This document shows, piece after piece, positions 26,794 through 36,404 of a DNA stretch of 64,000 bases. The translations under genes were made by a program, and so were the position numbers. The first letter of the stretch is position 1. Every line of letters begins with the position of its first letter. The notes beneath the pieces are model-generated. The model saw only the letters and a program-made list of their open reading frames with translations, had not been told where the DNA came from and searched no databases. The stretch comes from Simonsiella sp051414845 (GTDB taxonomy: Bacteria; Pseudomonadota; Gammaproteobacteria; Burkholderiales; Neisseriaceae). The stretch lies in NCBI GenBank assembly GCA_051414845.1, contig CP183313.1, forward strand, positions 1,426,001-1,490,000, read 5' to 3'.

Positions 26794-26880
26794 ATTCCTG
26801 CGCAAGCAGGAATCCACTATAACGCTATAAGAAACAAATGTTTGTGTAGCGGAAAGTTAGATTCCTGCCTATGCGGGAAT
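26794..26880. repeat. dRS3-flanked repeat (NIME-like), variant ends
   Basis: ATTCCT-N8-AGGAAT at 26794-26813 and ATTCCT-N8-GGGAAT at 26861-26880. The 400-bp gap between rng and crcB holds this unit, several uptake sequences, and at about 27033-27056 a fragment (AGAACCTATGTTCATAATCT) of the repeat described at 28624-28759. No gene is seen. Confidence 0.65.
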
Positions 26881-27081
26881 GATGATTCAAGTGATTTTCA
26901 GGCTGCCTGAAACGAAGTTCAGCGCAGCTAAAGTGTTTTACAAAGTTTTCAGGCAGCCCGCCCGAAACTTTTTATATTGAGAAACGATGGAGAATAACTT
27001 GGATAAGCAATATTGAAAAACTTTGGCATTCAGAACCTATGTTCATAATCTTAATAAGCACACGCTGATTTTTTCTCCATT

Positions 27082-27459
27082 TCAGGCTGCCTGAAAACCG
27101 TGCAACCACCGCACTAAAACACAAGCCACGATGGTCAGCATTAAGCCGCCCACCGTATGCAGCATAAAAGTCAGCGCGGCATCCGACCATTTTTGCGCCA
27201 AAATGCTTTCGGCAATTTGCGCAGAAAAGGCAGAAAAAGTGGTAAAACTGCCTAAAAATCCCGTAATTAGCAGCAATTTACTGTTATCTTGCAAACTATA
27301 TGCCATCAAAACACCCATCAGCAAACAGCCTAAATAATTCGCCAATAATGTGCCCCAAGCCCATGTTTGATTGAAATGTATGCCCAGTTGCCAGCGCAAT
27401 AACGCACCTGCGCACGCACCTAGGCAAATGAGCAAAATAGAGTGGAGACTTGCGAACAT
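27082..27459 (-). CDS. crcB: Fluoride exporter CrcB/Fluc
   Basis: A 125-residue dual-topology membrane protein with four segments. GFLGSFTTFSAF is the family signature that lines the pore; GTLLANYLGCLLMG is the second conserved block with the pore-lining Asn. It exports fluoride. The last four residues, Phe-Gln-Ala-Ala, and the stop codon come from an uptake sequence. No fluoride riboswitch motif is visible upstream. Confidence 0.94.
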   Translation of the reverse strand: MFASLHSILLICLGACAGALLRWQLGIHFNQTWAWGTLLANYLGCLLMGVLMAYSLQDNSKLLLITGFLGSFTTFSAFSAQIAESILAQKWSDAALTFMLHTVGGLMLTIVACVLVRWLHGFQAA

Positions 27460-27518
27460 AGGCTCAATTCCTTATCATATTGTTTTTTCATTGTTTATGG
27501 TTTTCAGGCAGCCTTACG

Positions 27519-27800
27519 ATGACAACAGAGCAAAAAGAACTGTTTGCCATTGCCAGCCCGTGTATTGGTGTGTGCCAAGTCAATAATAAGGGCTACTGCA
27601 AGGGCTGTTATCGCAGTCGCAATGAGCGGTTGTATTGGCATACGTTTAGCGATGAGCAGCGTGGTGTGTTGTTGCAGACTTTGGCGGCACGACGAGCAGC
27701 GGTGGCGCGCAAAAAAACAATGTTGCAACAGGAGGAGGAACAGTTGTCGCTGCCGTTTGAATTGATACCTGTGCAAGATGATTTATTTGACACGGGATAA
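27519..27800 (+). CDS. DUF1289 Cys-motif protein
   Basis: A 93-residue protein with the DUF1289 motif: C-x3-C then C-x2-C (SPCIGVCQVNNKGYCKGC), which probably binds metal or an Fe-S cluster, followed by RLYWHTFSDEQR. Function is not known. It is divergent from crcB; an uptake sequence lies immediately before the start, leaving no clear ribosome binding site. Confidence 0.85.
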   Translation: MTTEQKELFAIASPCIGVCQVNNKGYCKGCYRSRNERLYWHTFSDEQRGVLLQTLAARRAAVARKKTMLQQEEEQLSLPFELIPVQDDLFDTG

Positions 27801-27819
27801 TTTTCAGGCTGCCTGAACA

Positions 27820-28284
27820 TCAGCGCAAAAATATGCCGCAACATTGTTTAAATTTCTTGCCTGAGCCGCAAATGCAGGGCGTTTTCATGCTCGGCAGCGG
27901 CACGGTTGGGTCGATAAAATACCAGCACGAATCGATGCTGACAAATGCGGATAATTCACGGTGTTGTTGCGCTTGTTCTTGCTCGACAAAATGGGCAATA
28001 AATTCTACTTGCGCGTGGATTTTGCCGATTTTGGCTTGGTGTTGCACAATGTCTAATCCTTGCCACTGAACGCTGTTACTCCATTGGGCGATGGCGTTTT
28101 TGTCTAATAAGGGCTGCTGGCTGGGTACGGTGGTGGCGACGATGTAGTCGATGTCGTGCAACACATAAGCGGTATAACGCGAACGCATGAGTGCCAATGC
28201 GCTGGGCGCGGCTTGTCCTTGATGTAGCGGTTGGCAACATTGTGCGTAGGGTAAGTTGGATTGGCAGGGGCAAGCTGTGTTCAT
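27820..28284 (-). CDS. YchJ-family protein with two SEC-C motifs
   Basis: A 154-residue UPF0225 protein. Zinc-binding SEC-C motifs are at both ends: CPCQSNLPYAQCC near residue 5 and CICGSGKKFKQCC near the C-terminus. The NTF2-like middle (LMRSRYTAYVLHDIDYIVATT) is typical of YchJ. Its function is unknown. Convergent with the DUF1289 gene; an uptake sequence lies between them. Confidence 0.9.
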   Translation of the reverse strand: MNTACPCQSNLPYAQCCQPLHQGQAAPSALALMRSRYTAYVLHDIDYIVATTVPSQQPLLDKNAIAQWSNSVQWQGLDIVQHQAKIGKIHAQVEFIAHFVEQEQAQQHRELSAFVSIDSCWYFIDPTVPLPSMKTPCICGSGKKFKQCCGIFLR

Positions 28285-28413
28285 GATGGGTGTATGGGCA
28301 AAAATGGCGGTATTTTAATGCATTCAAAAGCTTTCAGGCAGCCTGAAAATGGATAATGGCTTTTTCAGGCTACCTGAAACGTAGTTCAATCAAGCTAAAA
28401 TAAAACGTTCGTC

Positions 28414-28553
28414 ATTCCCGCGCAGGCGGGAATCCAACTTTCGGCTTGGGTAATATTTATTTAATTCTTGAAATTCAAAATTTTGAATCAAGTATTTTCG
28501 CATGAAACATATATTCGTGTAGCACAGTGTTAGATTCTTGCCTACGCGGGAAT
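28414..28553. repeat. dRS3-flanked repeat (NIME-like)
   Basis: ATTCCC-N8-GGGAAT at 28414-28433 and ATTCTT-N8-GGGAAT at 28534-28553 enclose about 100 bp. It is followed by two uptake palindromes. Confidence 0.7.
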
Positions 28554-28623
28554 AACGGCGTAGTTATTTTACAAGTTTTCAGGCTGCCTGAAAGCTCATA
28601 ACTTTTCAGGCAGCCTGAATGTC

Positions 28624-28759
28624 AGACCTGTATTCACAATCTTGAGCTTTCTTTAATGCCCATTTCACGCCAATAGGAACGCTATTGACGCGAAATCCGT
28701 CTTGCATTCGCGCAAAATGGTCATCAAATTAAGCTATCAATCTTATAAATACAGGTTCT
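28624..28759. mobile_element. Miniature inverted-repeat element, copy A
   Basis: Ends are AGACCTGTATTCACAATCTT and, from the other end on the opposite strand, AGAACCTGTATTTATAAGAT. Inside are ATGCCCATTTCACG and AAAATGGTCATCAA, which are again inverted. Copy B (37969-38125) is the same element in the opposite orientation. Non-coding; the ends look like those of a small non-autonomous transposable element. Confidence 0.65.
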
Positions 28760-28765
28760 CAGCAT

Positions 28766-30631
28766 TTAACTGAGTTTGTTTTCATCCAAATCTTGCTTCA
28801 CTTCCTCCACTTTCTGTTGCAACTCTTCTAAACGCTCTTCTTCTTGACGGATTTCTTCGCGCAAGCTTTCGTATGTTTCTTCTTGTGCCAACACCGAGCC
28901 TTCTGGCGCAGCAGAGGTTTCACCTTCTTGCCATGGCGCATTGTCGGGAATCGCTTCAATGTGAATCGTATTAAGCGAGTAATCGGGTTGGTAATACAAG
29001 TCGTATTTGGCTGCTTTGATGAGCGAGAGCATGGTCATGGTCATGATAACGAGCAGCGGTGCGCCTGCGAAAATGGACGCGGTTTGCAGCGTGGACAAGC
29101 CACCGAGGAACATGAGTACGGCGGGCATGGCGCACAAGGCGAACGCCCAGAATAAGCGGTTCCAGCGGTGTGGTTCCTCGTCTACTTCGTTTTGCACAAC
29201 CGACGCGAGAATGTAGGAAATGCTGTCAAACGTGGTGGCGGTGAAAATCACGGAAAGCGCAACAAATAGGGCAACCACTAATTTAGGCATAGGCAGCGTG
29301 TTCAAAATGGCGAAAATCGCAGGCGTTGCGCCTTTTTCGTTGAGTACGCTGACGACGTCTAATGTGTCAGACAGTTGCAGCCAAATGCCGTAGTTGCCCA
29401 AAATCACGAAAAACGCGGCACAACCGAGTGAGCCAAAAAATAAGGAGCCTACGACCATTTGACGAATGGTGCGACCTTTGGAAATTTTAGCGATAAACAA
29501 GCCAATGGTGGGCGCGAATACGAGCCACCATGCCCAGTAGAAAACCGTCCAATCGCGTGGGAAATTAGTTTTTTTGAAGCCGTGTTGCGAGAAATCTCCA
29601 AACGGTTCGAGCCACGTCATCATGCGCCCCATTTCGGTTACGGCGCGCCCCATACTTTCTAGTCCGACGTTCAAAATAAACACGGTCGGGCCGCAAAGCA
29701 ACACGAACACCAAGAAGGCAATCGCCATGTAAAAATTGATGTTGGACAGGAATTGAATGCCACCTTTTAAGCCTTGATACGCGCTGTAGGCGAAAATAGC
29801 GGTGGTAATCAGCAACACACCCAGTTGCAACCAAATCGTATTTTGCCAGCCAAACAATTCAAACAAACCTTCGCCAATCATGGGCGACGCTAAGCCTAAA
29901 GTCGTTGCACCGCCACCAATCATGCCGAATACGAAGAAAATATCAATCAGTTTGCCCCAATAGCTTTTCGCCACTTTTTCGCCCAACAAAGGCATCAAAG
30001 TTTGGCTCACTTTCAACACGGGCGAGTTGCGCACGTGGGCAAAATAAGCAATCGCCACCGCTGGCACAAGGTAAATCGCCCAAGCCACAGGACCCCAGTG
30101 GAAAATGCCATAGGTTGCCGCCCAGCGCACCGCTTCGGGCGATTTGGGCTCAACGCCAAACGGTGGCACTTGATAATAGTAAACCCACTCAATCAGGCTC
30201 CAATACAAAATGCTCGCACCAATACCGCCGCAAAACATCATCGCTGCCCAAGAGCCTGTTTTGAATTCAATTTCGTCTTCGGGTTTGCCCAACTTAATGC
30301 TGCCAATGTCGGACGCGGCGATGTAGACCACAAAAATAATGGACAACACGCCAAACGCCAAATAAGCCACGCCAAACGTATCGGTTACCCACGTTTTCGC
30401 CGTAGCCACCCAAGCCGCGCCTTGTTCGGGAAATAAAACCAGCGGAAACACCACACCCACCAAAATCGCGAGCACGCCAAAAAACGTGAATTTATCAATA
30501 CGCGTGTCAGGTGCGTTGGCATTAGCAACGTGCGGTTTGAAATTATCATCGGCGTTGAACATCCCCATGTGACGCGGACGTCTGCGCCGTACTTCTTGTA
30601 GCGAAACGGGTTTGTAATTCGGTGTATTCAT
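28766..30631 (-). CDS. BCCT-family betaine/carnitine/choline transporter
   Basis: A 621-residue transporter with 12 predicted membrane segments. The conserved FYWAWWLVFAPTIGLFIAKI (here VFYWAWWLVFAPT) followed by SKGRTIRQMV is the family signature, and the first segments (PLVLFPEQGAAW) are typical. It imports osmoprotectants. The last 50 residues are a highly charged coiled coil (LREEIRQEEERLEELQQ), likely an osmosensing or oligomerisation tail. The start has AAGGAAAA upstream. Confidence 0.93.
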   Translation of the reverse strand: MNTPNYKPVSLQEVRRRRPRHMGMFNADDNFKPHVANANAPDTRIDKFTFFGVLAILVGVVFPLVLFPEQGAAWVATAKTWVTDTFGVAYLAFGVLSIIFVVYIAASDIGSIKLGKPEDEIEFKTGSWAAMMFCGGIGASILYWSLIEWVYYYQVPPFGVEPKSPEAVRWAATYGIFHWGPVAWAIYLVPAVAIAYFAHVRNSPVLKVSQTLMPLLGEKVAKSYWGKLIDIFFVFGMIGGGATTLGLASPMIGEGLFELFGWQNTIWLQLGVLLITTAIFAYSAYQGLKGGIQFLSNINFYMAIAFLVFVLLCGPTVFILNVGLESMGRAVTEMGRMMTWLEPFGDFSQHGFKKTNFPRDWTVFYWAWWLVFAPTIGLFIAKISKGRTIRQMVVGSLFFGSLGCAAFFVILGNYGIWLQLSDTLDVVSVLNEKGATPAIFAILNTLPMPKLVVALFVALSVIFTATTFDSISYILASVVQNEVDEEPHRWNRLFWAFALCAMPAVLMFLGGLSTLQTASIFAGAPLLVIMTMTMLSLIKAAKYDLYYQPDYSLNTIHIEAIPDNAPWQEGETSAAPEGSVLAQEETYESLREEIRQEEERLEELQQKVEEVKQDLDENKLS

Positions 30632-31149
30632 GCATTTTCCTTTTGTTAAAATTAAAAATGGAATTTTTCCAAATAATTGCGAATTATAACACAAACTTAA
30701 GATACTGAATTTAAATAAATTTATCCCAAAAGTAGTGCTTTAATGAATTTGCTTTTGCTCTATATTTTTTTAAACAATTTTAAAGTGTCGCAGTTTTACC
30801 AACTCCGCTGCACACTGCATGCATTTTAAATAAAGTTAAATATCTTAAATAATTCAATGATTTTAAAGAAAATTTAAAAACCATCTTAAGAAATTAAATT
30901 TTAACCTTTTCTTTTTTATTGATTTATATTACCAAATCTAAGCACTAAATTGTTATAATAAGAAAATTTTTTATAACAAATCAGTTATTTCAATTTCTGA
31001 AATAAAAATTCATTCTAATCATATTGTTTTATTAATCTTTTAATATGATTAATTGTGGTCGTAATTTATTTCAGATGTGTTAAAAACCAATATTTTCAGG
31101 CAGCCTGAAACTCAGGTATTCAACCCCAAAATAGAGAAAGAAACTAACA
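30632..31149. other. AT-rich intergenic region upstream of the giant protease gene
   Basis: About 520 bp of strongly AT-rich DNA with no gene on either strand. ATTTCA-N5-TGAAAT at 30987-31003 is a possible operator. An uptake palindrome lies at 31094-31110, followed by AGAGAAAGAAAC before the ATG. It probably holds promoters for both divergent genes. Confidence 0.5.
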
Positions 31150-34100
31150 ATGGCTTATACATTAAATGTTATCCAAAATGGGCAAACAAACAAAATTGCC
31201 TTACAAAAAGGACAAACCACGCGCTTGTCTGTTACCCCTGATACACAATACCAGCTTCTTAACGAAGACGGTGTATTGCTATCAGAGCCTAATGCAAAAT
31301 TGGTTGATTCTGATTTATGGGTATTGCCTGAAGAAGGTGAGCCATTATTGGTTTTGGAAAATTACCAAGGCTCGCAACACATTGATGATGCATTAACTTT
31401 AATGCAAATGAAGAGTACATATGCGGTAAATGGTGTACCTGAAATGGCAAGCACTATGACGCCTGCTGTTGCATCTGAAGCAGCCATTGTACCTGAAGCC
31501 GTTCAAGTTTCTACAGGTGCTGCAACTGCTGGTAGCTTTGGTCCGCAAGCGGCTATTTTAGCAGGTGTTGCTGTTATTGGTGGTGCTTTGGCTGCAAGTG
31601 GTGGTGATAGCAGCGATAGCCAGCCGACACCAACTCCGACACCAACTCCGACACCACTCGCAACCCCTAAAATTATTTTCAATAAAATCACGGGTGACAA
31701 TATTCTGAATAAAACAGAATCAGAGAGCGGTACGATTAAAGTTACGGGACGTGTAGAAAATGCAAAAGATGGTGATAACATCGTTTTAACCATTGGTAAT
31801 GCCACTTACTCTGGCAAAATCAAAGGTGACAGTTTTGATGTTGCTGTTGATGCCAAAACATTAGCTATCCACAAAGAAGTGATTGCAAACATTACAACCA
31901 GCAACGACGCAGGTCAAAAAGCTACAGGTAATGCCAACACCAAAGTAACTGTGGATAATGATATTGCCACTCCTGTTATCCGCTTTGATTCCATCACATC
32001 GGATAACACTTTAGATAGCAAAGAAATTTCAGGCAAAGTTCAAATTTCAGGCAGCGTAAGTAATGCAGCTGATGGTAGCGTTTTACGTTTGACCGTAAAT
32101 GGACAGTCTGTAGAAGCCACCGTGAAATCAGGTAAATTCACTACCGAAGTTTCAGGTAGCCAATTAGTTAATGGTGCGCCGATTACAGCAGAAATCACAG
32201 TAAAAGATGCAGCAGGTAATACTGCTACAGCTAAGGGTTCGCATACCTATAAAATTGGTGAAAAACCTGCAATCGTTATTGACAACGTCACACCAGACAA
32301 TGTCGTCAATATCGACGAAGCAGCAGGCACCATTAAAGTAACAGGTAGCGTAACCAATGGTAAATACAAAGAAAAATTAGTTGTCAAATGCGGCTGCCCT
32401 GATTGTACAGGTACTGGCTGGAAAGAAATTGAGACAACTTTAGGTGAAGATGGCACCTTCAGTGTGAATTTTAGCGGCGCAGATATTGGCAAAGGCACAA
32501 CCATCCGCGTTACTTCAGAAGATGGAACTGAAGCCAATAAAGGTTACGACAAAGATTTAGTTGCTCCAGAGCCTAAATTAACTTTGGATAAAATTACTGG
32601 TGACAACATCATCAACGCCAAAGAAGCAGGCGCGTCTGCGATTCGCGTTTCAGGCAAAGTAGAAGGTATTGCTGCTGGTGATAAAGTACAAGATGTAAAA
32701 CTCAATATCGGTGATAAAGTAGTGACCGCTAAAGTAAATAATGGTGTGTTCACAACAGATGTTGATACTGCAACCTTAAAAGCCGCTCAAAAAATATCGG
32801 CTTCTGTTAGCGTGAGCGATGCAGCAGGTAACAGCAAAACCAGCCAAGCTTCTCAAAACTATACCGTTGATACAGACAATAAAGTTGCCATCACCATCAA
32901 CCCAATCAATGCAGGCAAAACCATCAATGCCGCAGCGGTAAAAAGCGGCGTAACACTTTCAGGCAGCCTGAACGTGAGCGATGACGTAGCTGCCAATAAC
33001 GTAAAAGTTAAAGTATTTATTGATGGTAAAGCCTATGACGCTAAAGTAGATGGCAAAACATGGACATTACCACTTTCAGGCAGCCTATTAACACATAAAG
33101 CGCACTCAGCTTATGCAGAAATCAGCGTTAGCGACAAATCAGGTAATGCTGCAACAGCGAAATCAGCTACTGCCAATTATCAAGTTGATACCGTTGCAAA
33201 AGTTGATATCGCTTTAGACCCAATTGCAGGCGACAACAAAATTGCCAACAATGAAAAAACCAGCACTTTAAAATTAAGCGGCAAAGTAACTGGTGACTTC
33301 AAAGAAGGTGATGTGGTAAGCATTAAAGCAGGTACACTTAGCTACAATGTTAAAGTGAATGCGGAAGGTAAATTCAGTCAAGATGTGGCTGCTAAAGATT
33401 TATTGGCACAAAACACATTGACGGTTACTGCAGAAATTAAAACACAAGATACGGCCGGCAACCCTGCTGCCAGCAACACCAGCCAAAGCTACAGCATTGA
33501 ACCAAATTCACCTAGCGATACTAGCAATGTCAAAATTGAAATCACCAAAATTGGTAATGACAACTTTATTAATGTAAGTGAAGCTCAAAACAAAGTTGCA
33601 GTGATTGGTAAGCTCTCAGGCGTTACTGCGCAAGCTGGTCAAATTGTTAAAGTAAATATTGGCGGTAAATCATATGACGCCCAAGTAGATAGCAAACTTA
33701 ACTTTAAAGCTGAGGTTGATGGTAAAGACCTGATTGCAAACAAAGGCTATGGCGTAACTGCGCAATTTGCAGGTGCAAGTGACAATGCAAACTATAAGGT
33801 TGCCGATGAAGCTGCAGCAAATATTCGTATTAAATCGATTGCAGGTGACAACTCAATCGGTTTTGACAAAGGCGAGCAAATCATTCGTATCTCAGGTAAA
33901 TTAAAACTAGATGGCGATTGGGCAAAAGGTGATAACGCTAAATATGCACGTGCTACTACAGTCAAAATTGGCAATAAAGAGTTTCAGGCAGCCATTGATG
34001 ATGATGACCAAACCTTCTTCTTTGATATTGCAGCCAGCGAATTACATGCGTTAAATGTCAGCAAAATGTCATTTGTTATCCATCATCAAGGAGAAATTGT

Positions 34101-36297
34101 TCAGCTTCTTACTCGTGATAAATATAATATTTATTCTGATTTTTCAGCACAACAAATGACTGCACCAGCGCTAACAGAAGCCAATATTGTTTTAGATACC
34201 AATCCTTATATTAAAGGACAAGCAGGTAGCTTCAGTGTCAATTCAGCTGCGCTCAAAGACAGCCAAAAAGTAGCAATTACTGGCGAAGTATCAGGTAGCG
34301 CACAGCAAAATGACGATATTACACTGACTATCAACCAAAAAACATATTCAGGTAAAGTAGGAGCAAACAAAACCTTCAAAATCCTAGTAGATGCAGATGA
34401 TGTAACTGCCGATACCACCATTGAAGCTCAATTAACCACCAAAGACTTGGCTGGCAACCAAATTGAAGTGCATGATATTGCTATTGCCGCTGCCACAGGT
34501 AAGGGCGATGCAACCATGGTTAATAAACACGGTAAACTTTCAGAAACTGCCTTGCCATATTTCATTCAAAGCGTTTCGATGGAAGATGTTTATGAAGGTT
34601 TTGAAGCACAAAACAGAGGTATTAAATATGCACGAGGTTATTTAGATAATAATCCTACTGGTCAAGATGGTACACACCTAACTTATCATTTTGCGACAGG
34701 TTCTGAATTATATTCAGCTCGCGATAGAAAAAATATGCCTGTAGAATATTCAGATATCAATAAAAAAGTTGTTAAATCAGTACTTGATACAATCAGTAAA
34801 TATGTTGATATCACATTTACAGAAGTTGATAGCGTACAAAAATCAGATATTGATTACTTCCTACATAATACTGGTTATACAGTAGGTAGAGGCGGAACTT
34901 TAGGTGTTGCTCAAGGTGGCGGTGATGTTAATTTAAGCCGAGAAGCTTATCATGACAACGGATCAACCATGAATACAAAAGATGGTTATGTCACTGCTAT
35001 TCATGAAACCATGCATTCTCTTGGTTTACGCCATACTTTTGACCAAAAAATTGGTAGCTATAATAATGCTTCAGAATTTGTCAAAGTACTTGGTAAAAAA
35101 GGTGAGGCAGGCGAATTTGAGGATAACTTAACAACATCATTAATGTCATACGATTCACTCAATGATGCCAATAATAACCGTGACTTGCGTGCGTATGACT
35201 TGGCTTTCTTGCACTATCGCTACGGTGTTAATACTAAAGCTCGTGCAGGAAACGATACCTATACTTTCAGAGACTACAATCCCAATTCAGTTGATAACGA
35301 CATCTACATTTGGGATGGTAATGGTGTCGATACCTTTGATGCTTCCAAAGAAAGCCAAAAAGTCTATGTAGACTTAACGCCTGGCTCATGGATTTACAGT
35401 GGTGAGAAAAGCAAACACTTTGCTATCCAAGGCTTACATAGCACAACCATTAAAGAATTCTTTGATATTGGTGCAGGATACTCAGTAGACAATAACGCAG
35501 ATAATGTGATTGCAGGTAAATACTCTAATGTAGACATTACTAAAGTCTTTGACTTTACCGATGGGCAGGCATTTATTGGCTACGATACTCAAATTGAAAA
35601 TCTGGTAGGCAGTAAATACGAAGACATCTTGTTGGGTAACAAAGCAGGTAATGCTATTCGAGGTGGAGAAGGCAATGACCGAATTGAAGGACGTGAAGGT
35701 GATGACTATCTTGATGGTGGTTTAGGTGCAGATACCTTAGTTGGTGGTCAAGGCAACGACTACTTTATTGTCGATAACCAAGGCGATATCGTAACCGAAG
35801 AAAAATCACAAGGTACTGACCACGTTTTCACGACACTGAAAGATTATGCCTTAACTAGCAATGTAGAAAACTTAACGCTATTGGGTGGTGCCATGAACGG
35901 TACTGGTAATAGCGAAGCCAATATCTTACAAGGTAATTCCGACAACAACATTCTGGATGGCAAAGAAGGTGCTGACACTCTCATTGGTGGACGTGGTAAC
36001 GACACACTTACTGGCGGTGCAGGCAACGACTCTTTTGTTTTCCAAGATATACTTGATGGCAGTGTAGACCATATTACCGATTTTGCAGCAGGAGACCTTA
36101 TCAAACTCTCCAAAGCGATATTTACTACACTCAATCAAGGTATGTCTGCAGAAGAGTGGAATAGCCAAGTTATCTATGACAAGACTTCAGGCAAACTATC
36201 TTATGATAGCGATGGAAAAGGCGGTGCCGATTCTATCCACTTCGCTACATTAGACAACCATACGGAACTTACTCAAGCCAATTTCCAAATTGTTTAA
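31150..36297 (+). CDS. Giant secreted Ig-repeat, serralysin-type metalloprotease with RTX repeats
   Basis: A 1715-residue protein. Residues 1-150 resemble the BapA-type prefix of large type I-secreted adhesins, ending in a hydrophobic Gly/Ala stretch and a TPTPTPTP linker encoded by 12-bp repeats. Nine Ig-like repeats of roughly 100 residues begin near 170, 272, 372, 474, 578, 684, 794, 890 and 1011, many opening with I-x-GDN. The protease domain (about 1116-1400) has the zinc site HETMHSLGLRH (His1285, Glu1286, His1289, His1295) and Met-turn LMSYD (Met1332, Tyr1334), as in M10 serralysins. RTX blocks (GGEGNDRIEG near 1505; GGRGNDTLTGG near 1610) and a C-terminal type I secretion signal follow. 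No secretion genes are adjacent. A surface-attached or released protease-adhesin is inferred. Confidence 0.88.
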   Translation: MAYTLNVIQNGQTNKIALQKGQTTRLSVTPDTQYQLLNEDGVLLSEPNAKLVDSDLWVLPEEGEPLLVLENYQGSQHIDDALTLMQMKSTYAVNGVPEMASTMTPAVASEAAIVPEAVQVSTGAATAGSFGPQAAILAGVAVIGGALAASGGDSSDSQPTPTPTPTPTPLATPKIIFNKITGDNILNKTESESGTIKVTGRVENAKDGDNIVLTIGNATYSGKIKGDSFDVAVDAKTLAIHKEVIANITTSNDAGQKATGNANTKVTVDNDIATPVIRFDSITSDNTLDSKEISGKVQISGSVSNAADGSVLRLTVNGQSVEATVKSGKFTTEVSGSQLVNGAPITAEITVKDAAGNTATAKGSHTYKIGEKPAIVIDNVTPDNVVNIDEAAGTIKVTGSVTNGKYKEKLVVKCGCPDCTGTGWKEIETTLGEDGTFSVNFSGADIGKGTTIRVTSEDGTEANKGYDKDLVAPEPKLTLDKITGDNIINAKEAGASAIRVSGKVEGIAAGDKVQDVKLNIGDKVVTAKVNNGVFTTDVDTATLKAAQKISASVSVSDAAGNSKTSQASQNYTVDTDNKVAITINPINAGKTINAAAVKSGVTLSGSLNVSDDVAANNVKVKVFIDGKAYDAKVDGKTWTLPLSGSLLTHKAHSAYAEISVSDKSGNAATAKSATANYQVDTVAKVDIALDPIAGDNKIANNEKTSTLKLSGKVTGDFKEGDVVSIKAGTLSYNVKVNAEGKFSQDVAAKDLLAQNTLTVTAEIKTQDTAGNPAASNTSQSYSIEPNSPSDTSNVKIEITKIGNDNFINVSEAQNKVAVIGKLSGVTAQAGQIVKVNIGGKSYDAQVDSKLNFKAEVDGKDLIANKGYGVTAQFAGASDNANYKVADEAAANIRIKSIAGDNSIGFDKGEQIIRISGKLKLDGDWAKGDNAKYARATTVKIGNKEFQAAIDDDDQTFFFDIAASELHALNVSKMSFVIHHQGEIVQLLTRDKYNIYSDFSAQQMTAPALTEANIVLDTNPYIKGQAGSFSVNSAALKDSQKVAITGEVSGSAQQNDDITLTINQKTYSGKVGANKTFKILVDADDVTADTTIEAQLTTKDLAGNQIEVHDIAIAAATGKGDATMVNKHGKLSETALPYFIQSVSMEDVYEGFEAQNRGIKYARGYLDNNPTGQDGTHLTYHFATGSELYSARDRKNMPVEYSDINKKVVKSVLDTISKYVDITFTEVDSVQKSDIDYFLHNTGYTVGRGGTLGVAQGGGDVNLSREAYHDNGSTMNTKDGYVTAIHETMHSLGLRHTFDQKIGSYNNASEFVKVLGKKGEAGEFEDNLTTSLMSYDSLNDANNNRDLRAYDLAFLHYRYGVNTKARAGNDTYTFRDYNPNSVDNDIYIWDGNGVDTFDASKESQKVYVDLTPGSWIYSGEKSKHFAIQGLHSTTIKEFFDIGAGYSVDNNADNVIAGKYSNVDITKVFDFTDGQAFIGYDTQIENLVGSKYEDILLGNKAGNAIRGGEGNDRIEGREGDDYLDGGLGADTLVGGQGNDYFIVDNQGDIVTEEKSQGTDHVFTTLKDYALTSNVENLTLLGGAMNGTGNSEANILQGNSDNNILDGKEGADTLIGGRGNDTLTGGAGNDSFVFQDILDGSVDHITDFAAGDLIKLSKAIFTTLNQGMSAEEWNSQVIYDKTSGKLSYDSDGKGGADSIHFATLDNHTELTQANFQIV

Positions 36298-36310
36298 GTA
36301 AGCCAGCCTG

Positions 36311-36343
36311 AAAAAAGAGTGAGCTCAAAGCTCACTCTTTTTT
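36311..36343 (+). terminator. Bidirectional terminator behind the protease gene
   Basis: AAAAAAGAGTGAGCT and AGCTCACTCTTTTTT form a perfect 15-bp stem with a three-base loop. Confidence 0.92.
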
Positions 36344-36404
36344 GACAACATAGCCCAACTTTATTAAATTAAACTAATTGATTAAAACAACAGAAAGCAA
36401 CACG

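Noticed and set aside
31620..31670. TPTP-encoding 12-bp repeats as a phase-variation switch
   Set aside because: The unit is a multiple of three, so changes in copy number alter length only and cannot switch the frame.
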